Shown here piece after piece: positions 45,466 through 57,159 of a DNA stretch of 64,000 bases (its first letter is position 1; every line of letters starts with the position of its first letter). The stretch is from contig NC_077230.1 in NCBI RefSeq assembly GCF_027887165.1, positions 338,654,322-338,718,321 on the forward strand. The letters run 5' to 3'. Origin of the DNA: Monodelphis domestica (Eukaryota > Chordata > Mammalia > Didelphimorphia > Didelphidae). The translations under genes and the position numbers were made by a program. Under the pieces are notes generated by a model. That model had not been told where the DNA came from and made no database searches. It saw only the letters and a list, made by a program, of their open reading frames with translations.

Positions 45466-45724
45466 CACAAGAAGCCCTCGGCACACAGGTTGGATTCTCT
45501 ACAAAAGGATTATAGAAGACAACAATAACAATCTACTTGCAAGCATTCTTATCTGAACTTGTAGAAGAAGGAACCAGAACCATATCATCTTAGCTCCATT
45601 AAAGTTTTAAAGTAAATAACTCCTTTAGCACCTAGCATTGGGCATTATGTATCATAATATGTGGTGGATATATGGACATATCTATACATATGGATATATG
45701 ACATACACTTAATATATAGGGGAA

Positions 45725-45940
45725 AGTGCCTTACAAACAAAACCCCATGCGCAATCAGCAGCCGCTTTATACCACAAAAGGTGAGCAAGGAACACACCTG
45801 TAGAGGAAATGCAACAATTTAGTCAGAAGACATTCTGACCCTACAATGGGCACATGGTAACTTGCCTCTCTGTGTATATGTTTTGGCCATACATGATCCC
45901 ATTGTGTATCTGCTCTCCTGACTAATGGCATGCATATGTT
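45725..45940 (+). repeat. Fragment related to 43148-43632
   Basis: Shares 'cttgcctctctgtgta', 'tgttttggccatac' and 'ctgactaatgg' in the same order as the copy at 43.4 kb. Confidence 0.45.
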
Positions 45941-46944
45941 TTAAATTTTTTAATTCAATTTTTTAATTTTAATTTTAATAATTTAGTTAAGAAAAATTTT
46001 CATTTAAGTTTTCAAAAATGAGTTGAAGTACTAACAACTCTCCACTTGTCGGTATTTCTGATTACAGTTAGGTGGGGCATTACTCCTTTGATTCCTACTA
46101 TAAAACTACCTTGATTCTTGGGTAACTCGGAACAGTCTTCTTCCTTTAAATACATCTGCTAACCCATTACTCAGGACTCCTCCTGTGCTACTGAGTCAGG
46201 AGCAGGTCTTCATGTATGCCAAATACTTTGACTCTATAACCTCAAAGCAAGCCTTACTTTCTGCCTGTTTTCTCAACTGGGAAAGGCCAGCTGAAATTAG
46301 ACACTGCTGCCTCACCTTCCACCCCCTGCCAGCTGTCAAGGTTTTGGCTGCTGCTGGCTAAAGTACAAGCCAGCATCTTCCATGCAATCCAGATTTGGAG
46401 TTGACTTGTTTTGCGGAAAATCCCAATTTGCCTTAGAGATTTTATTGCTGGAGGCAACCAGAAATTTCCATCTACTCTCCAGAGAGATCTTCCCCCTTCC
46501 CTTCTCCTCCTTAGAATAATTCCTTTCTTTCTGGGCTGAGATGGGCTGGTCTTTCAGCCCAGCAGTTTCTCCAGGGTCATGTTTTTACTTTTGTTTATTT
46601 GAAAAAATCTTTTGCACACCCACCAAGTGGGCTCAGAGGAATTGACTGATAAGTGCACTGTCCCCTCACCTCTAAAAAACTGGCCCTCTCCAAATGAAAA
46701 TAAATTGGCTAGACTTAACGAAGCTCCCAGTTGACCCTCTTGGAGAAATGATTGTCTGATTAGCCATCTCTGCTCCAGATGGACCAGGGACTGGAAATGC
46801 AACAAAGTGCTAAAGGTCACAGCTGTGTGATGCAGAAAAGCTTTAATGGGGAATGGTAAGGGACCTGTTTAAGACCTGCTGATTTCAGCTACCAAAAAAA
46901 AAAAAGTCCTAAAAGTCATAAATAAAATACACTCTGATCCCAGG
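45941..46944. other. Unassigned segment
   Basis: AT-rich to 46020, then mixed text without recognised repeats. Confidence 0.4.
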
Positions 46945-47130
46945 CACTCACTCAGAGGAAGCCACTAGACTTGGAGTCAAGGGAGCTGGGTTGGAATCGT
47001 TGCTCTCTTGCTTACTCACTACCTGATCGTAGAAATGCACTGAGTCTTTCTGGGCCTCAGTGTCTTGCTCTGCAAAAAGGAGTATGTTGAACTACATAAG
47101 CTCTAAAGTCCATTCATTCTTACTCTAAAC
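46945..47130 (+). repeat. MIR-like SINE
   Basis: 'tctgggcctcagtgtcttgc' and 'tgttgaactacataagctct'. Confidence 0.6.
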
Positions 47131-47902
47131 TCCAGCAGTAGAGAAGGAGGAGAGAAAAATTGTCCCTGCTTTTGTTAGAGCTCATTATAATTTAGGCCCC
47201 AGTTGGTCACCTAAAAACTGGACTCCTTCACATTTCAGCAGCCACAGCAACCAAAAGCCCCCCAACAGCTCCGATCCAAGTCCCAAGGATGCTTTTCTTA
47301 AATGTCTATTACGTTGTTGGTGTTGGTACTTTGTCTTTCCATCAAATACATCTTGACTTCTCAGTGGTCAACTGGGTTACATTTTTCATTTGCTACTTGT
47401 CAGTACCTTCTAACCAACGAGATCCCCCAAAGGGTCTTTGCACTGTCCACTTTGTCCCTCTCCCATTCATTTCTGCATTTCCCCCCTCTCGCCTAGCCTT
47501 AGTGACATTGAAGCCAGTCCTCAGAACTGTTTACAGTTTCCTGAGCACTGGAGTCCCAACGTTAGCCAAGCAGAATGGAGACCAGATTGAGTTAGAGGTT
47601 AGCCACCAGGGGTCCCCTTGTAATGGCTTTCACCCTGGATTCCCGCAGCCTGGCAAGTTAAGCAGAAACTTGCCTTGTGCAGCCTGATTAAAACCTCCCC
47701 CCTAAGCCAGGGGTGGGGGCTGCTGAAAACTTGGCTGTCCATTGCCAGAGACCTTCCAGTAGGACCAGTTAAAAATCATGGGCTCCCATTTTCCTTTCTT
47801 TGGAATTCAAAGCAACAAAAACCTGAGGAGATCCCAGGGTACTTTGCTTTCTTCGCCTTGTTCTGCATGCTTGAATTCCCTGATCACTTCTTAGAAATTC
47901 TC
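47131..47902. other. Unassigned segment with a 132-codon open frame
   Basis: The + frame 47289-47687 shows no domain, and I saw no splice, promoter or poly-A context that supports a gene. Confidence 0.35.
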
Positions 47903-48447
47903 AGTTGTTGTTTAGTCCCATCTGATATTCTGTGATGCCATTTGGGTATTTTTTTAATCTTTTAAATTTTATTTTATTTTTAAAATAAAATTTTTAAGTT
48001 AAAAATAATAATAAATTTTATTTTATTTTTAATATTTTCCCCCATGGTGATATGATTCATGTTGTTTCCCTCCACTCTTCCCTCTCCCCTTCCTGAGTTG
48101 AGAAGCAATTTCACTGGTTTACACTTATATTATCACGTAAAACCTATTTCTATATTATTCATTTTTGTAATAGAGGAATCTTTTAAAACCCAAACCCCAA
48201 ATCCTATACCCATATAAACAAGTGATCAATCATATGTTTTCTTCTGGATTTCTATTCCATTGAGAGTTTTCTTAGCAAAGAAGCTGGAGTGGTTTGCCAT
48301 TTCCTTTTCCAGCTCATTTTACAGATGAGGAAACTGAGGGTTAAGTGATTTGCTCGGGGTAACACAGTAAATATCCAAGGCCAGATCTGAAGCCAGAATG
48401 ATCAGTCTTCCCAAGTCCAGGCCCAGCATTCTATCAGCACAAACCAC
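47903..48447 (-). repeat. RTE-tailed SINE split by L1 end
   Basis: 'cagttgttgtttagtcccat' to 47946; resumes 'ttttcttagcaaagaagctg' and ends 'cattctatcagcacaaacc'. Confidence 0.7.
47947..48258 (-). repeat. L1 3' end inside a SINE
   Basis: Starts with a T/A-rich tail, then 'cccccatggtgatatgatt' and 'gttgagaagcaatttcact'. It divides the RTE-tailed SINE at 47903-48447. Confidence 0.55.
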
Positions 48448-48574
48448 CTCTTACATGAGATCCTTACATCCTTACATCCTGATCTCTAAGGACACTAGTG
48501 CCTCCAATGAAATGTTTTTATTTACTTTGCATGTATTTTATAGGAACTTCTATATTACATATGTATATATATAA

Positions 48575-48700
48575 TTCTCCTATTAGAATATAAGCTCCCT
48601 CAGGAGAGACTTTCATTTTTCCCTTTATATTTCCAACAACTAGCTCAGTGCTTGGCACCCAGTAGGTATTTAACAAATGTTTGTTGATTCGGAATTCAAA
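48575..48700 (+). repeat. L2 3' end
   Basis: 'gaatataagctccctcagga', 'tcagtgcttggcacccagta', 'caaatgtttgttgattc'. Confidence 0.55.
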
Positions 48701-48900
48701 TGGAAACAGACAAATTCTCTAGATTCTTATTACATTCTTTTCTATCCTAAGGTGAAAGGATTTTGGTACCTGAGCAAAATAGTGAAGAAACATTAGAATT
48801 GGAAGGAGTGTTAAAGATTATCTAGCCAGAGTCAGATAAGGAAACTGGGACCCCAAAAGGACAAATTACTTCCCAAGTGACATCAGTAAGAAATTCTCAC

Positions 48901-49055
48901 GGGGAAGCTAAGTGGCTTAAGGAAGACCTGGGTTCAAATCTAATCTCAGATCCTTCTTAGCTGTGTGGTCCTTGGCAAGTCACTTAACCCTATTTGCCTA
49001 GAGCTTATGTAAATATCCTAGAGTTGCTACTAAGACAGAGCAAGAGTTTAAAAAG
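48901..49055 (+). repeat. WSINE1-like SINE
   Basis: 'ggggaagctaagtggcttaa' to 'gacagagcaagagtttaaa'. Confidence 0.65.
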
Positions 49056-49134
49056 AAAAAGAAAAGAAATAGGCATTTGGGAATGGAACCCAGGATTCCT
49101 CAAAGTTTTTCAACTGTAGATGTAGGGTTCTTTT

Positions 49135-49215
49135 TCCTATATAATCACTTAATGCTTAACACAGTGCCTGGCACATTGCAGGTACTTAAAAAATTCTTGT
49201 TGCCTGTCTGGCTGA
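49135..49215 (+). repeat. L2 3' end
   Basis: 'cacagtgcctggcacattgc' and 'aaattcttgttgcctg'. Confidence 0.5.
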
Positions 49216-49307
49216 CTTATCAAACTTAGCCCAATAATAGTAGCTTTCAAGCTTATAAAGCACTTTCTTCACAAAAACTCTTCAATTCAGTACAACAGAA
49301 ATTTCTT

Positions 49308-49514
49308 TTTTTTTTTTTTTAAACCCCTACCTTCCGTCTTGGAGTCAATACTGTGTATTGGCTCCAAGGCAGAAGAGTGGTAAGGGCTAGGCAATGGGGG
49401 TCAAGTGACTTGCCCAGGGTCACACAGCTAGGAAGTGGCTGAGGTCAGATTTGAACCTAGGACCTCCTGTCTCTAGGGCTGACTCTTAATCCACTGAGCT
49501 ACCCAGCTGCCCCC
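49308..49514 (-). repeat. WSINE1-like SINE with perfect 16-bp duplication
   Basis: Poly-T, 'ctaccttccgtcttggagtc', ending 'agctacccagctgcccc', flanked by 'acaacagaaatttctt' (49292-49307 and 49515-49530). Young. Confidence 0.9.
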
Positions 49515-49608
49515 ACAACAGAAATTTCTTAAGGAGCCCTAAGCCAAGTCAGGGGTGGGAAATGGAGAATGGGTGATGGAGAGAAAAAATTTTTGAAGTA
49601 TAGTCAAC

Positions 49609-49788
49609 CACCTAGGAAGCACAGTGGGTAGAGTGCCAGGCTTGGAGTCAGGAGGACCTGGGTTCAAATATAACCTCAGACACTTCATAGCTGTGTGACC
49701 TTGGCTAAGTCACTTAACCTCTATTGCCTAGGCCTTACCATTCTTCTGCCTTAGAATTGATACAGAATATTAAAAAAGTTTTAAAAAA
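49609..49788 (+). repeat. WSINE1-like SINE
   Basis: 'cctaggaagcacagtgggta' to 'attaaaaaagttttaaaa'. Confidence 0.7.
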
Positions 49789-49854
49789 AAGTTATGGTCT
49801 CAGTTGTCATAGCCAGTCTAGATATATGACATGCTACATACTTATGAATGTATA

Positions 49855-49960
49855 TATTGTCTCTCCCTCTAAAGACTATTTCATTTTAGTCTTTGTAGCT
49901 GCAGAGGCTGGCACATAGTAGGTGTTTAATAGATATCTGTTGATTGATCACTAGTTGATG
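49855..49960 (+). repeat. L2 3' end
   Basis: 'gctggcacatagtaggtgtt' and 'atctgttgattgatc'. Confidence 0.5.
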
Positions 49961-50162
49961 TGATCAGTATACATAATCTCTAATATAAATTATAATTTAT
50001 ATTTTGTCTTGATATAAATTAGAACTTTTAAAAAATAAATTAGAGTATGAAAAGTTATGAACCTATCAATCATCAACAAATAAAATATACAAAGAAGGGT
50101 AAGGCCATTATTACTCCCTCTGTCTTTGAATCAGCAGACTTCAAATGTCCACACTGACTCAC

Positions 50163-50548
50163 ATCCATTTTTTTTCTTCTTATAACCTTTACCTTCTGTC
50201 TTAATATAAATTCTAAGACAAAAGAACAGCAAGGGAGGCAGCTGGGTAGCTCAGTGGATTGAGAGTCAGGCCTAGAGATGGGAGGTCCTAGGTTCAAATC
50301 TGGCCTCAGGCACTTCCCAGCTGCGTGACCCTGGGCAAGTCACTTAACCCCCATTACTACTCTTCTGCCTTGGAACCAATACACAGTATTGACTCCAAGA
50401 CGGAAGGAAAGGGTTTAAAAAAAAAAAAAGAACAGCAAGGGCAAGGCCCAGTGTCACATAGCTAGAAAGTGTCTGAGGCCAGATTTGAATCCAAGTCCCT
50501 CTGATTCCAGGCCTGGCACTCTATCCACTATGCTACCTACTTGTTCCA
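50163..50548 (-). repeat. WSINE1-like SINE split by another SINE
   Basis: Reverse copy: poly-T and 'cctttaccttctgtcttaat' on the left, 'gtgtcacatagctagaaagt' and 'atgctacctacttgttcc' on the right of the inner SINE. Confidence 0.75.
50236..50426 (+). repeat. WSINE1-like SINE nested in a SINE
   Basis: 'aggcagctgggtagctcagt' to a poly-A tail, flanked by 'aaagaacagcaaggg' (50221-50235 and 50427-50441). Younger than its host. Confidence 0.9.
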
Positions 50549-50559
50549 TTCATTCTATT

Positions 50560-51480
50560 TTTTTAAATTGTTCATTATTTTTAATTTTTTCAAGTAACAA
50601 AATATTTTAAAAATTAATCTGTCCCTCAAATTACTTCTTCCCCAGCTGAATAAATTAAAAAGAAAAAAAAAACAGGGAAAAAAAGATCATTCATTCATAG
50701 CTACAGAGTCTGGTAAAAAAAAAAATTGCCACATTAGCCATATCTGAAAATGTATGTCTCTTTCTGCAATTCACACTCATCATCTCTCTGTTAGGAAGTA
50801 AGTGATGTGTTTGATCTTCATTCTTTTGGACTCATGGCATATCATTTTGTTGACCGGAGTTCTAAAGTCTTTCAAGTTACTTTTCTCCATGGTGTTATCA
50901 TAGTAAAAAATGTTCTGGTTCTGAACATTTCACTCTGTGGCAACCCATAAAGATCTTCCCAGTTTTCTCTGAAATTGTTCATTTCATATTTTCCTGCAGC
51001 AAATTAATATTCCACTATACTTATATACCACCATTTGTTTATCCACGCCCAGTAGGAGAGCACACTTTACATTTCCATTTTTTAGCTTCTGTGAAAAGAA
51101 CTGATAGAAACATTGTTTATAAATATCAATATTTTTGCTTGTTCTTTGATCTCTTCTGGGTGTTGGCCTCATTGTGGTATAGATAGGTCAAAAAGTATAC
51201 ACAATTTGGGAACTTTCTGGGCATAGTTCCCAATTGCTTCCCAGAATAGCTGGCATTTCACAACTCCATTAACAATGAACTAGTGTACCTTTTTCCACAG
51301 TCCCAACAACATTTGTCATTTTCCTTTGGCAAGATTGATGAGGAAGTACTTCATAATTATTTTAATTTATATTTTTTAATTATAAATTATTTAGAACACT
51401 TTTATATGATTGCTTGACTTTCTTTTTAAATTGCCTTTTTATACTTTTTGACCATTTATTGGGGAGTGTGACATTGGCCC
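50560..51480 (-). repeat. L1 3' region, long fragment
   Basis: Over 0.9 kb of reverse L1: 'ccaccatttgtttatccac', 'cccaattgcttcccagaat', 'aacatttgtcattttcctt', 'tttttgaccatttattggg'. Diverged. Confidence 0.65.
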
Positions 51481-52674
51481 ACATCTTGTGTTATTTCAAT
51501 CTGAGCCCTTCAGCTCTTTTTATCCTGTTGGCTGCTTAGTTTGTTGGATATACCCAATTGCAAAAATCTCATAGGTAGGATTGACATGAAGCATGGAGGC
51601 TGACAGTTTATTAGAAGGGGATATAGACATAATCTTTGCTTCACATACAAAGCTCTGTCCTAGGTGCTAAGAGTACAAAACCAAAAATAAAATAGTAGTT
51701 ATTTCATTGTATCAAAGGGTTTAGATCCTTGGGATGCAGCAGCCAAGTAGATGGTAATGAAACTTTTTCAATGTTGTTTCTACTGATAAAAACATATTCA
51801 TTTCTAATGCTGAACCATTTGACAAGACCAAATGGTGGTATAAACCATCTTACCTAGGTCTTCAGTAGCTGTAGTTGCTGAGGAACTGGGGGCTATAGAA
51901 CCTGAAGAGGAATTTGTTAGCCTGATAAATCCCTTCTCTGAATGATGGCTGTGAACACTGATCTGGAAACAAGGTCATTAATTTTGGGGGACAGGTGTTT
52001 TTTTTTTTCCTAAGGCCCTTGGGCTTACCTGTCCATTGGTAGCATTTAGTCAGTGATTTGTGGTAGTGATAGCAAGGAGGAGCTTCTTCTCCACAGAAGA
52101 ATCTTCTCATTGAGACTTTGGAGGCTGGGCTGGAAGCATGGGCAGGGAGCACACTGTTTTATTTACAGTTTCATTTACATTGTCCCAGTGTTAACTTCCA
52201 AGGATATGATGATAATTAAAAATTACGTACCCAGGTCCAAATATCAAATGGTACTAGGAGGGGCTGACATAATGAGGAGAAGCAAAACAATTCAGAACAT
52301 ATATCTGAGTGTTCTTGAATCAGTGAGGTGCATTGTGGGTCTGACTCATAAAAGAACCATAATAGTTCTGAGACAAAAGGCTAGTCTCACAAAATAAGTG
52401 GTCAGCATTCCACTTTGGAGAAGAAACCACATAGAAGCTGAAATTTAGGTAAGAACTAGCAGATAGTGGCATGGTGGTGAAAATAGCCCAGACAATAACA
52501 TTTTCAAACCAGCAGATGAAATTGTCAGCTTTGCAGAAAAATAACCAATAGCAGCTTCAGATAAGGGGAAGTGTTTGATCTTGGTTATTGATATAGGAGA
52601 ATGGGTTGTTTGAGCTCCCATGTTCTCCTTCCTTCTGGAGATGTGGGAATCTATGGAAAAGCATGCCTTCATGC
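51481..52674. other. Unassigned segment
   Basis: A small L2-like piece near 51650-51690; otherwise nothing recognised. Confidence 0.4.
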
Positions 52675-52888
52675 TATGGTGGTGAACTTATGGCATACGT
52701 ACCAGAGGGGGATGCTCCTCTACCCCTCTCCACATGCACCTGAGGATATTTTTCATATCACCCACCCTTCTGCCCAGTAGCCCAATGAGAGCACTTCCTC
52801 CCTCCCCTGTCTGGGATAAGGAGGAAGCTCACATGCAGTAGAAGGACTGCAGTTTGGGCACTCAGTCTCTAAAAAATTCGCCATCACT
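52675..52888. mobile_element. Non-autonomous hAT element, copy 3
   Basis: Same element: 'tggtggtgaacttatggc', 'ctgcccagtagcccaatg', 'gggcactcagtctctaaa', ending 'ttcgccatcactg'. Confidence 0.65.
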
Positions 52889-52944
52889 GCCCCAGTGTAT
52901 AAGAAAAATTTTTCTTTGTTACTGACTTACTCGTCTCTTTAAAG

Positions 52945-53092
52945 AAGAGTTCAAATCCTGCCTTTGACCCTTAATATCTAAAGAAATTTGGTAAATCACT
53001 TAATCTCCCCGAGCCTCAGTTTTCCATTTGTAAAATAAAAGTTTTAAAAGATGATACCTAAGGTTCCTTCTAACTCTGAAGTTCTATTTAAA
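52945..53092 (+). repeat. MIR-like SINE
   Basis: 'cgagcctcagttttccattt' and 'aaggttccttctaactctga'. Confidence 0.6.
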
Positions 53093-53105
53093 TGCCTTTA
53101 ACATT

Positions 53106-53336
53106 GTTATTGTTTAGTCATCATTCAATTATGTCCAACTCTTCATGACCCCACATGAAGTTTTCTAAACAAATATATTAGAATAGTTTGCCATTTTCCC
53201 CCCAGTGGACTAAGGCAAACAGGATTAAATGATTTGGCCAGGATCACACAGCTAGGTGGTGTGAGAGACTAGATTTGACCTCATGTCTTTCTGACTTCAG
53301 GTCCAGAACTCTGTCCACTTGAGCCACCTAGTTTCC
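53106..53336 (-). repeat. RTE-tailed SINE
   Basis: 'ttgttattgtttagtcatca' to 'cttgagccacctagtttcc'. Confidence 0.7.
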
Positions 53337-53374
53337 TTTAACACAGGATCCTTTTATGGGATTTTTAATTCAAT

Positions 53375-53530
53375 TTGGTAAACTTTTATGAAGTACCTAC
53401 TATATGCCAGGCACTAAGTCAAACAGAGGGAAACAAATAAGAAAAAGAAAAACAGTCACTGCCCTCATGGAATTTACAGTCTAATGGGGGAAGACAATAT
53501 ACACAAGGAAGCTGGAAAATTGAAGAGAAG
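53375..53530 (+). repeat. L2 fragment
   Basis: 'gaagtacctactatatgcca' and 'cactgccctcatggaattta'. Confidence 0.55.
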
Positions 53531-53840
53531 AGCACACCATGAATGAGTGGAGGTACCCATCATGTTCCTTGGAGTTCAAAGCAAGCAGAGATGCAGATGG
53601 ACAGTGGAGAGTTAGCTGCAGAGTCTAGATCCTACCTTTTGTAAAGTATAGCTTTGGGAATAGTTTAGGGCTTCATCCTCCAGGCTTCCAATCAGAAAGG
53701 AACAGAGTCTGAGTTTGTGAAGAATGGTTACCTGTGGTAGAGCCTTCAGCCCATATTGGTCTGATCCATCACAGCCAAACATGCCATACCCTGCCCCCAA
53801 CATTGTGATGTCATTGGTCTTCTACCAAAAAAAAAAAAAA

Positions 53841-54012
53841 AGAATAGCCAGGTATGGAGATGGGAGGTCCTGAGTCCAAATCTGGCCTCAGACACTTCCT
53901 AGCTGTTTGACCCTGGGCAAGTCACTTAACCCCCATTGCCTAGCCCTTGCTACTCTTCTGCCTTGGAACCAATATATAGTATTGATTCTAAGATAGTAGG
54001 GTTAGCAAAAAA
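53841..54012 (+). repeat. WSINE1-like SINE, 5' truncated
   Basis: 'ggagatgggaggtcctgagt' to 'ttgattctaagatagtag'. Confidence 0.7.
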
Positions 54013-54292
54013 GACAAACAACAACAAATACAATTTTAGGTGATCAGTTTATCTTGGGAAGGGCTTTATTTCCTTGGAATAAAACCATGCAGGCAGAAAT
54101 GAGGGATCTAGAACAGAAAGAGGTTTAATTCTGAATTAAAGCTACTTCTAATTTGGTCTGATATGGAAAAGAATTATTAGGCAAGAGTTTTAAGCTATGG
54201 TTTTGACTAGATACTGACCTAAAGCTTATCTTGAACTGGGGTTTAATGTTTTAGAAGTCAATCATTGAGAGGGACCCAAAATGTTTTTGATG

Positions 54293-54487
54293 TAGTTGTT
54301 CAGTTGTGTCCAACTCTTCATAATCCTGTATGGGGTTCTCTTGGCAAAAATACTAGAATGATTTGATATTTTCTTCTCTAGAAGATTAAGGCAAAGAGAG
54401 TAAAATGACTTGCCCAAGGTCATACAACCTTTTGTTGAATGTTTAAGGATGAATTTGAGCTGAGATATTCCTTACTCCAGACCAAGG
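54293..54487 (-). repeat. RTE-tailed SINE
   Basis: 'gtagttgttcagttgtgtcc' to 'attccttactccagacc'; diverged. Confidence 0.6.
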
Positions 54488-55189
54488 GCTTTATTCGTGG
54501 AGCTTCTTTCACGGTAGTATTAGCTTTCTTTTTTCTTTTCCTTTTTTTATTTAGATAAAAGTTTGGGGGAATTTTCACGGATTCACAGAATAAATTAATT
54601 TCCAGGGGACATATATGGGAAAATAAGAAAGGACAGTCTGCTTAAGGTCAGAGGGCTGCTGATTATTCTGTCTTGAGGAATGTAAACCAGAGAAATGAAC
54701 ACAGACTTATATGCAGTTCACATTTGGTGTCTGCATTTCAATGAGATGCATCAAGCAGCATATATATAATAGCAAGCATCGCACCCTCTTCTGTGGGCCC
54801 ATCTCCATACTCCTGGTGTTGGGAGGAAACCAGAGAGATGGTCTGGGAGTTTCCCAAGTTTCCAAATGCACCTGCTCAGTTAGTTATATCTCTGCATATG
54901 TATGATCTTCTTGATCTCCTGAGGCAGCAAAATCCTTTACAAGGACTTTCTTCATCTGCCACTAAAGGGGGAGGAATATATTTAGTATCCCGAAAATATC
55001 TTTAAACTTTTTTCAGAAAATGTTATCTTTCTGGTGATATTTAGGAGTCTAAGACCCACCTGGATGCCTACTGAGCTCTCTTCACATCAATGTAAGAATC
55101 TCAGATAAGAAATGCTTTACCAAAGGCCTACCCAGTCCACTGTCTCTGTCACCAAGGGCCATTGTGCTCAAATGCATGGTTGCTCTCTG
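54488..55189. other. Unassigned segment
   Basis: No repeat or exon recognised. Confidence 0.4.
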
Positions 55190-55327
55190 TGGCATCCCTC
55201 AAATGGCAAAGGATCTGCTAGCTCTTGACTTTGGGCAACTTAATTAAACTCTCTGACTCTCAGGTTCCTTATCTGAAAAATGAGAGGGTCAGATTAAATG
55301 GCTCTTCAAGTCCTTTTCTGCTATAAT
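55190..55327 (+). repeat. MIR-like SINE
   Basis: 'ttatctgaaaaatgagaggg' and 'attaaatggctcttcaagtc'. Confidence 0.6.
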
Positions 55328-55394
55328 TTTGTCCTAATTCCTGGATCTCTATATTCCTTTCATGGCACATTTTGGATGGCCACATTGGAATATG

Positions 55395-55580
55395 GAGGGG
55401 GCAGCTAAGTGAATTCGAGAGTCAAGCCTAGAAGCAAGAGGTTCTGGGCTCAAAATTAGCCCCAGACATTTCCTAGCTGTGTGACTCTGGGCAAGTCACT
55501 TAACCTCCATTGCCTAGCCCTTACTGCTCTTCTGTTTTGGAACCAGTACACTGTATTGATTTGGTTAAAAAAAAAAAAAG
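55395..55580 (+). repeat. WSINE1-like SINE
   Basis: 'agggggcagctaagtgaatt' to a poly-A tail at 55568-55579. Confidence 0.75.
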
Positions 55581-55689
55581 AATAGGGATTGGACCTAGTT
55601 CACTAGTAAAGGGAATTCCCAGGTGAAGAAATAATTTTTATCTATATAAGCCAGCACGTTCTCTGCACCATACCAGCTTAGAGAGTTGC

Positions 55690-55800
55690 TTAGGGTACTG
55701 AGAAGTTAAGTAATTTGCCCTGGGTCACACAGATGTGTGACAGAGGTAGGATTTGAATTCGAGCCTTCCTAGGTCCAAAGCCAGCTCTTTATCCAAAAGA
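55690..55800 (-). repeat. MIR-like SINE
   Basis: 'taatttgccctgggtcacac' and 'aggatttgaattcgagcctt'. Confidence 0.55.
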
Positions 55801-55863
55801 CCAAAGAGAGACTCACAGACTTATTTTTTCCCTTCTTGAATCTAGTCTTATTTTCAGTCTGTA

Positions 55864-56104
55864 CTGTTTCTTTTTGTTTAGTCGTTTTCAGTTGTGGCAA
55901 ATTCTGTCTGATCCTGTTTAGGATTTTCCTGGCAAAGATTCCTTCTCCAGTTCACTTTACAGATGAGGAAACTGAGGCCAAAAGGGTTAAGTGACTTGCC
56001 CAGGGTCACTTACCTAGTGTCTGAGACCAGATTTGAACTCAGGAAAAATGAGTTTTCCTGACCTCAGGGGCAGCACTCTTGACTATGCCTCCTAGCTGCC
56101 CCTG
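55864..56104 (-). repeat. RTE-tailed SINE
   Basis: 'gtttagtcgttttcagttgt' to 'tatgcctcctagctgcccc'. Confidence 0.75.
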
Positions 56105-56214
56105 TCCTACTTCTTGTGAGCAGTGGTAAATTTCACATATTTACCAACTAATGTGTGAGGCTGATGACCACCTTCTAGTGATCTTGTGGAAGGATTCTTT
56201 TATTAAATAAGATG

Positions 56215-56480
56215 TATCTCATACTAAGACTCTAAAGAGAGATTAGAGAGCTCAGAGAAGAAACAGGAGGATGAGGTGTAAAGAAAGACCAGGGAGGAGA
56301 AAGACTAGGATTGGAGGTAGTAGTCACCAGTGCCAAGTGCTCCATTGAGGTTAAGCATGATGAAAAGGAAAAGTTCATCGTATTTAACAATTAGGAGGTT
56401 ATTGGTCACCCTGGAGGAATAGTGTATCAGAAGCTGGATGACAACAAACTAAGGAGGGAAGAAACAGTGAGGACTTCAAG
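56215..56480 (+). repeat. L2 LINE relic
   Basis: Purine-rich L2 text: 'agtgctccattgaggttaag' and 'gaggttattggtcaccctgg'. Confidence 0.45.
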
Positions 56481-56529
56481 CTGTGACTAATAGACTGTCT
56501 TTCTGAGAACTTTGGACTATGCTACTATA

Positions 56530-56692
56530 AAGAAACCTGAAGCTGGAGTCAGAAGATGAGTTTTTTTTGCTATCTTTGCTGCTTACTACCTGTATGATCT
56601 TGGACAAGACACTTCATCTCTTCAGATCTCAGTTTCCTCATTTTTAGAATGACAATGTTGGATCTGATGATCTGTAGGGTGCCATTTTGATT
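56530..56692 (+). repeat. MIR-like SINE
   Basis: 'gatcttggacaagacacttc' and 'tcagtttcctcatttttaga'. Confidence 0.6.
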
Positions 56693-56929
56693 GCAAATCA
56701 TATGATCTTGCAATTATACCTGTTTGTGAAATTTCCAATAGGGCATTGTCTCTGGGGTTGGAATGGGGTGTCAAATTGAGAGATTTTTTTTTTAAACAGG
56801 GAAGAACAGGCTATATTTACAGCTAGTTTGAAAATGAATGCACTTGTTCTCTCCAGTGTCTGTATACTGACCACATTTTCTGGAATTATTCCCTTCATAA
56901 TAACTTTCATTATCCTCATCTACTTACTT

Positions 56930-57150
56930 AACAAACATTATAAGGTTTGTTAAATACTAGCTCTAAGGCACTGTGCCAAGATTAGAAGAAAGAGACAAAA
57001 AAATAAATAAGACATGGTTCCTGATCTCAATAAGAGTTAATCAACATTTTAATCAATAACAATAACAATAACAATCAATAACAACAATTTAATCAATAGT
57101 TAATCAATAAACATTTGTTAAGCTCCTACTATGTACAAGGCAATAAATTG
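56930..57150 (+). repeat. L2 fragments around an AAC/AAT-rich run
   Basis: 'ggcactgtgccaagattag', then a low-complexity CAATAA run (57047-57090), then 'agctcctactatgtacaagg'. Confidence 0.45.
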
Positions 57151-57159
57151 GAGGGGAAA

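Noticed and set aside
47289-47687. 132-codon open frame on the plus strand
   Set aside because: Length is within chance for 64 kb; no domain, no splice or promoter support.
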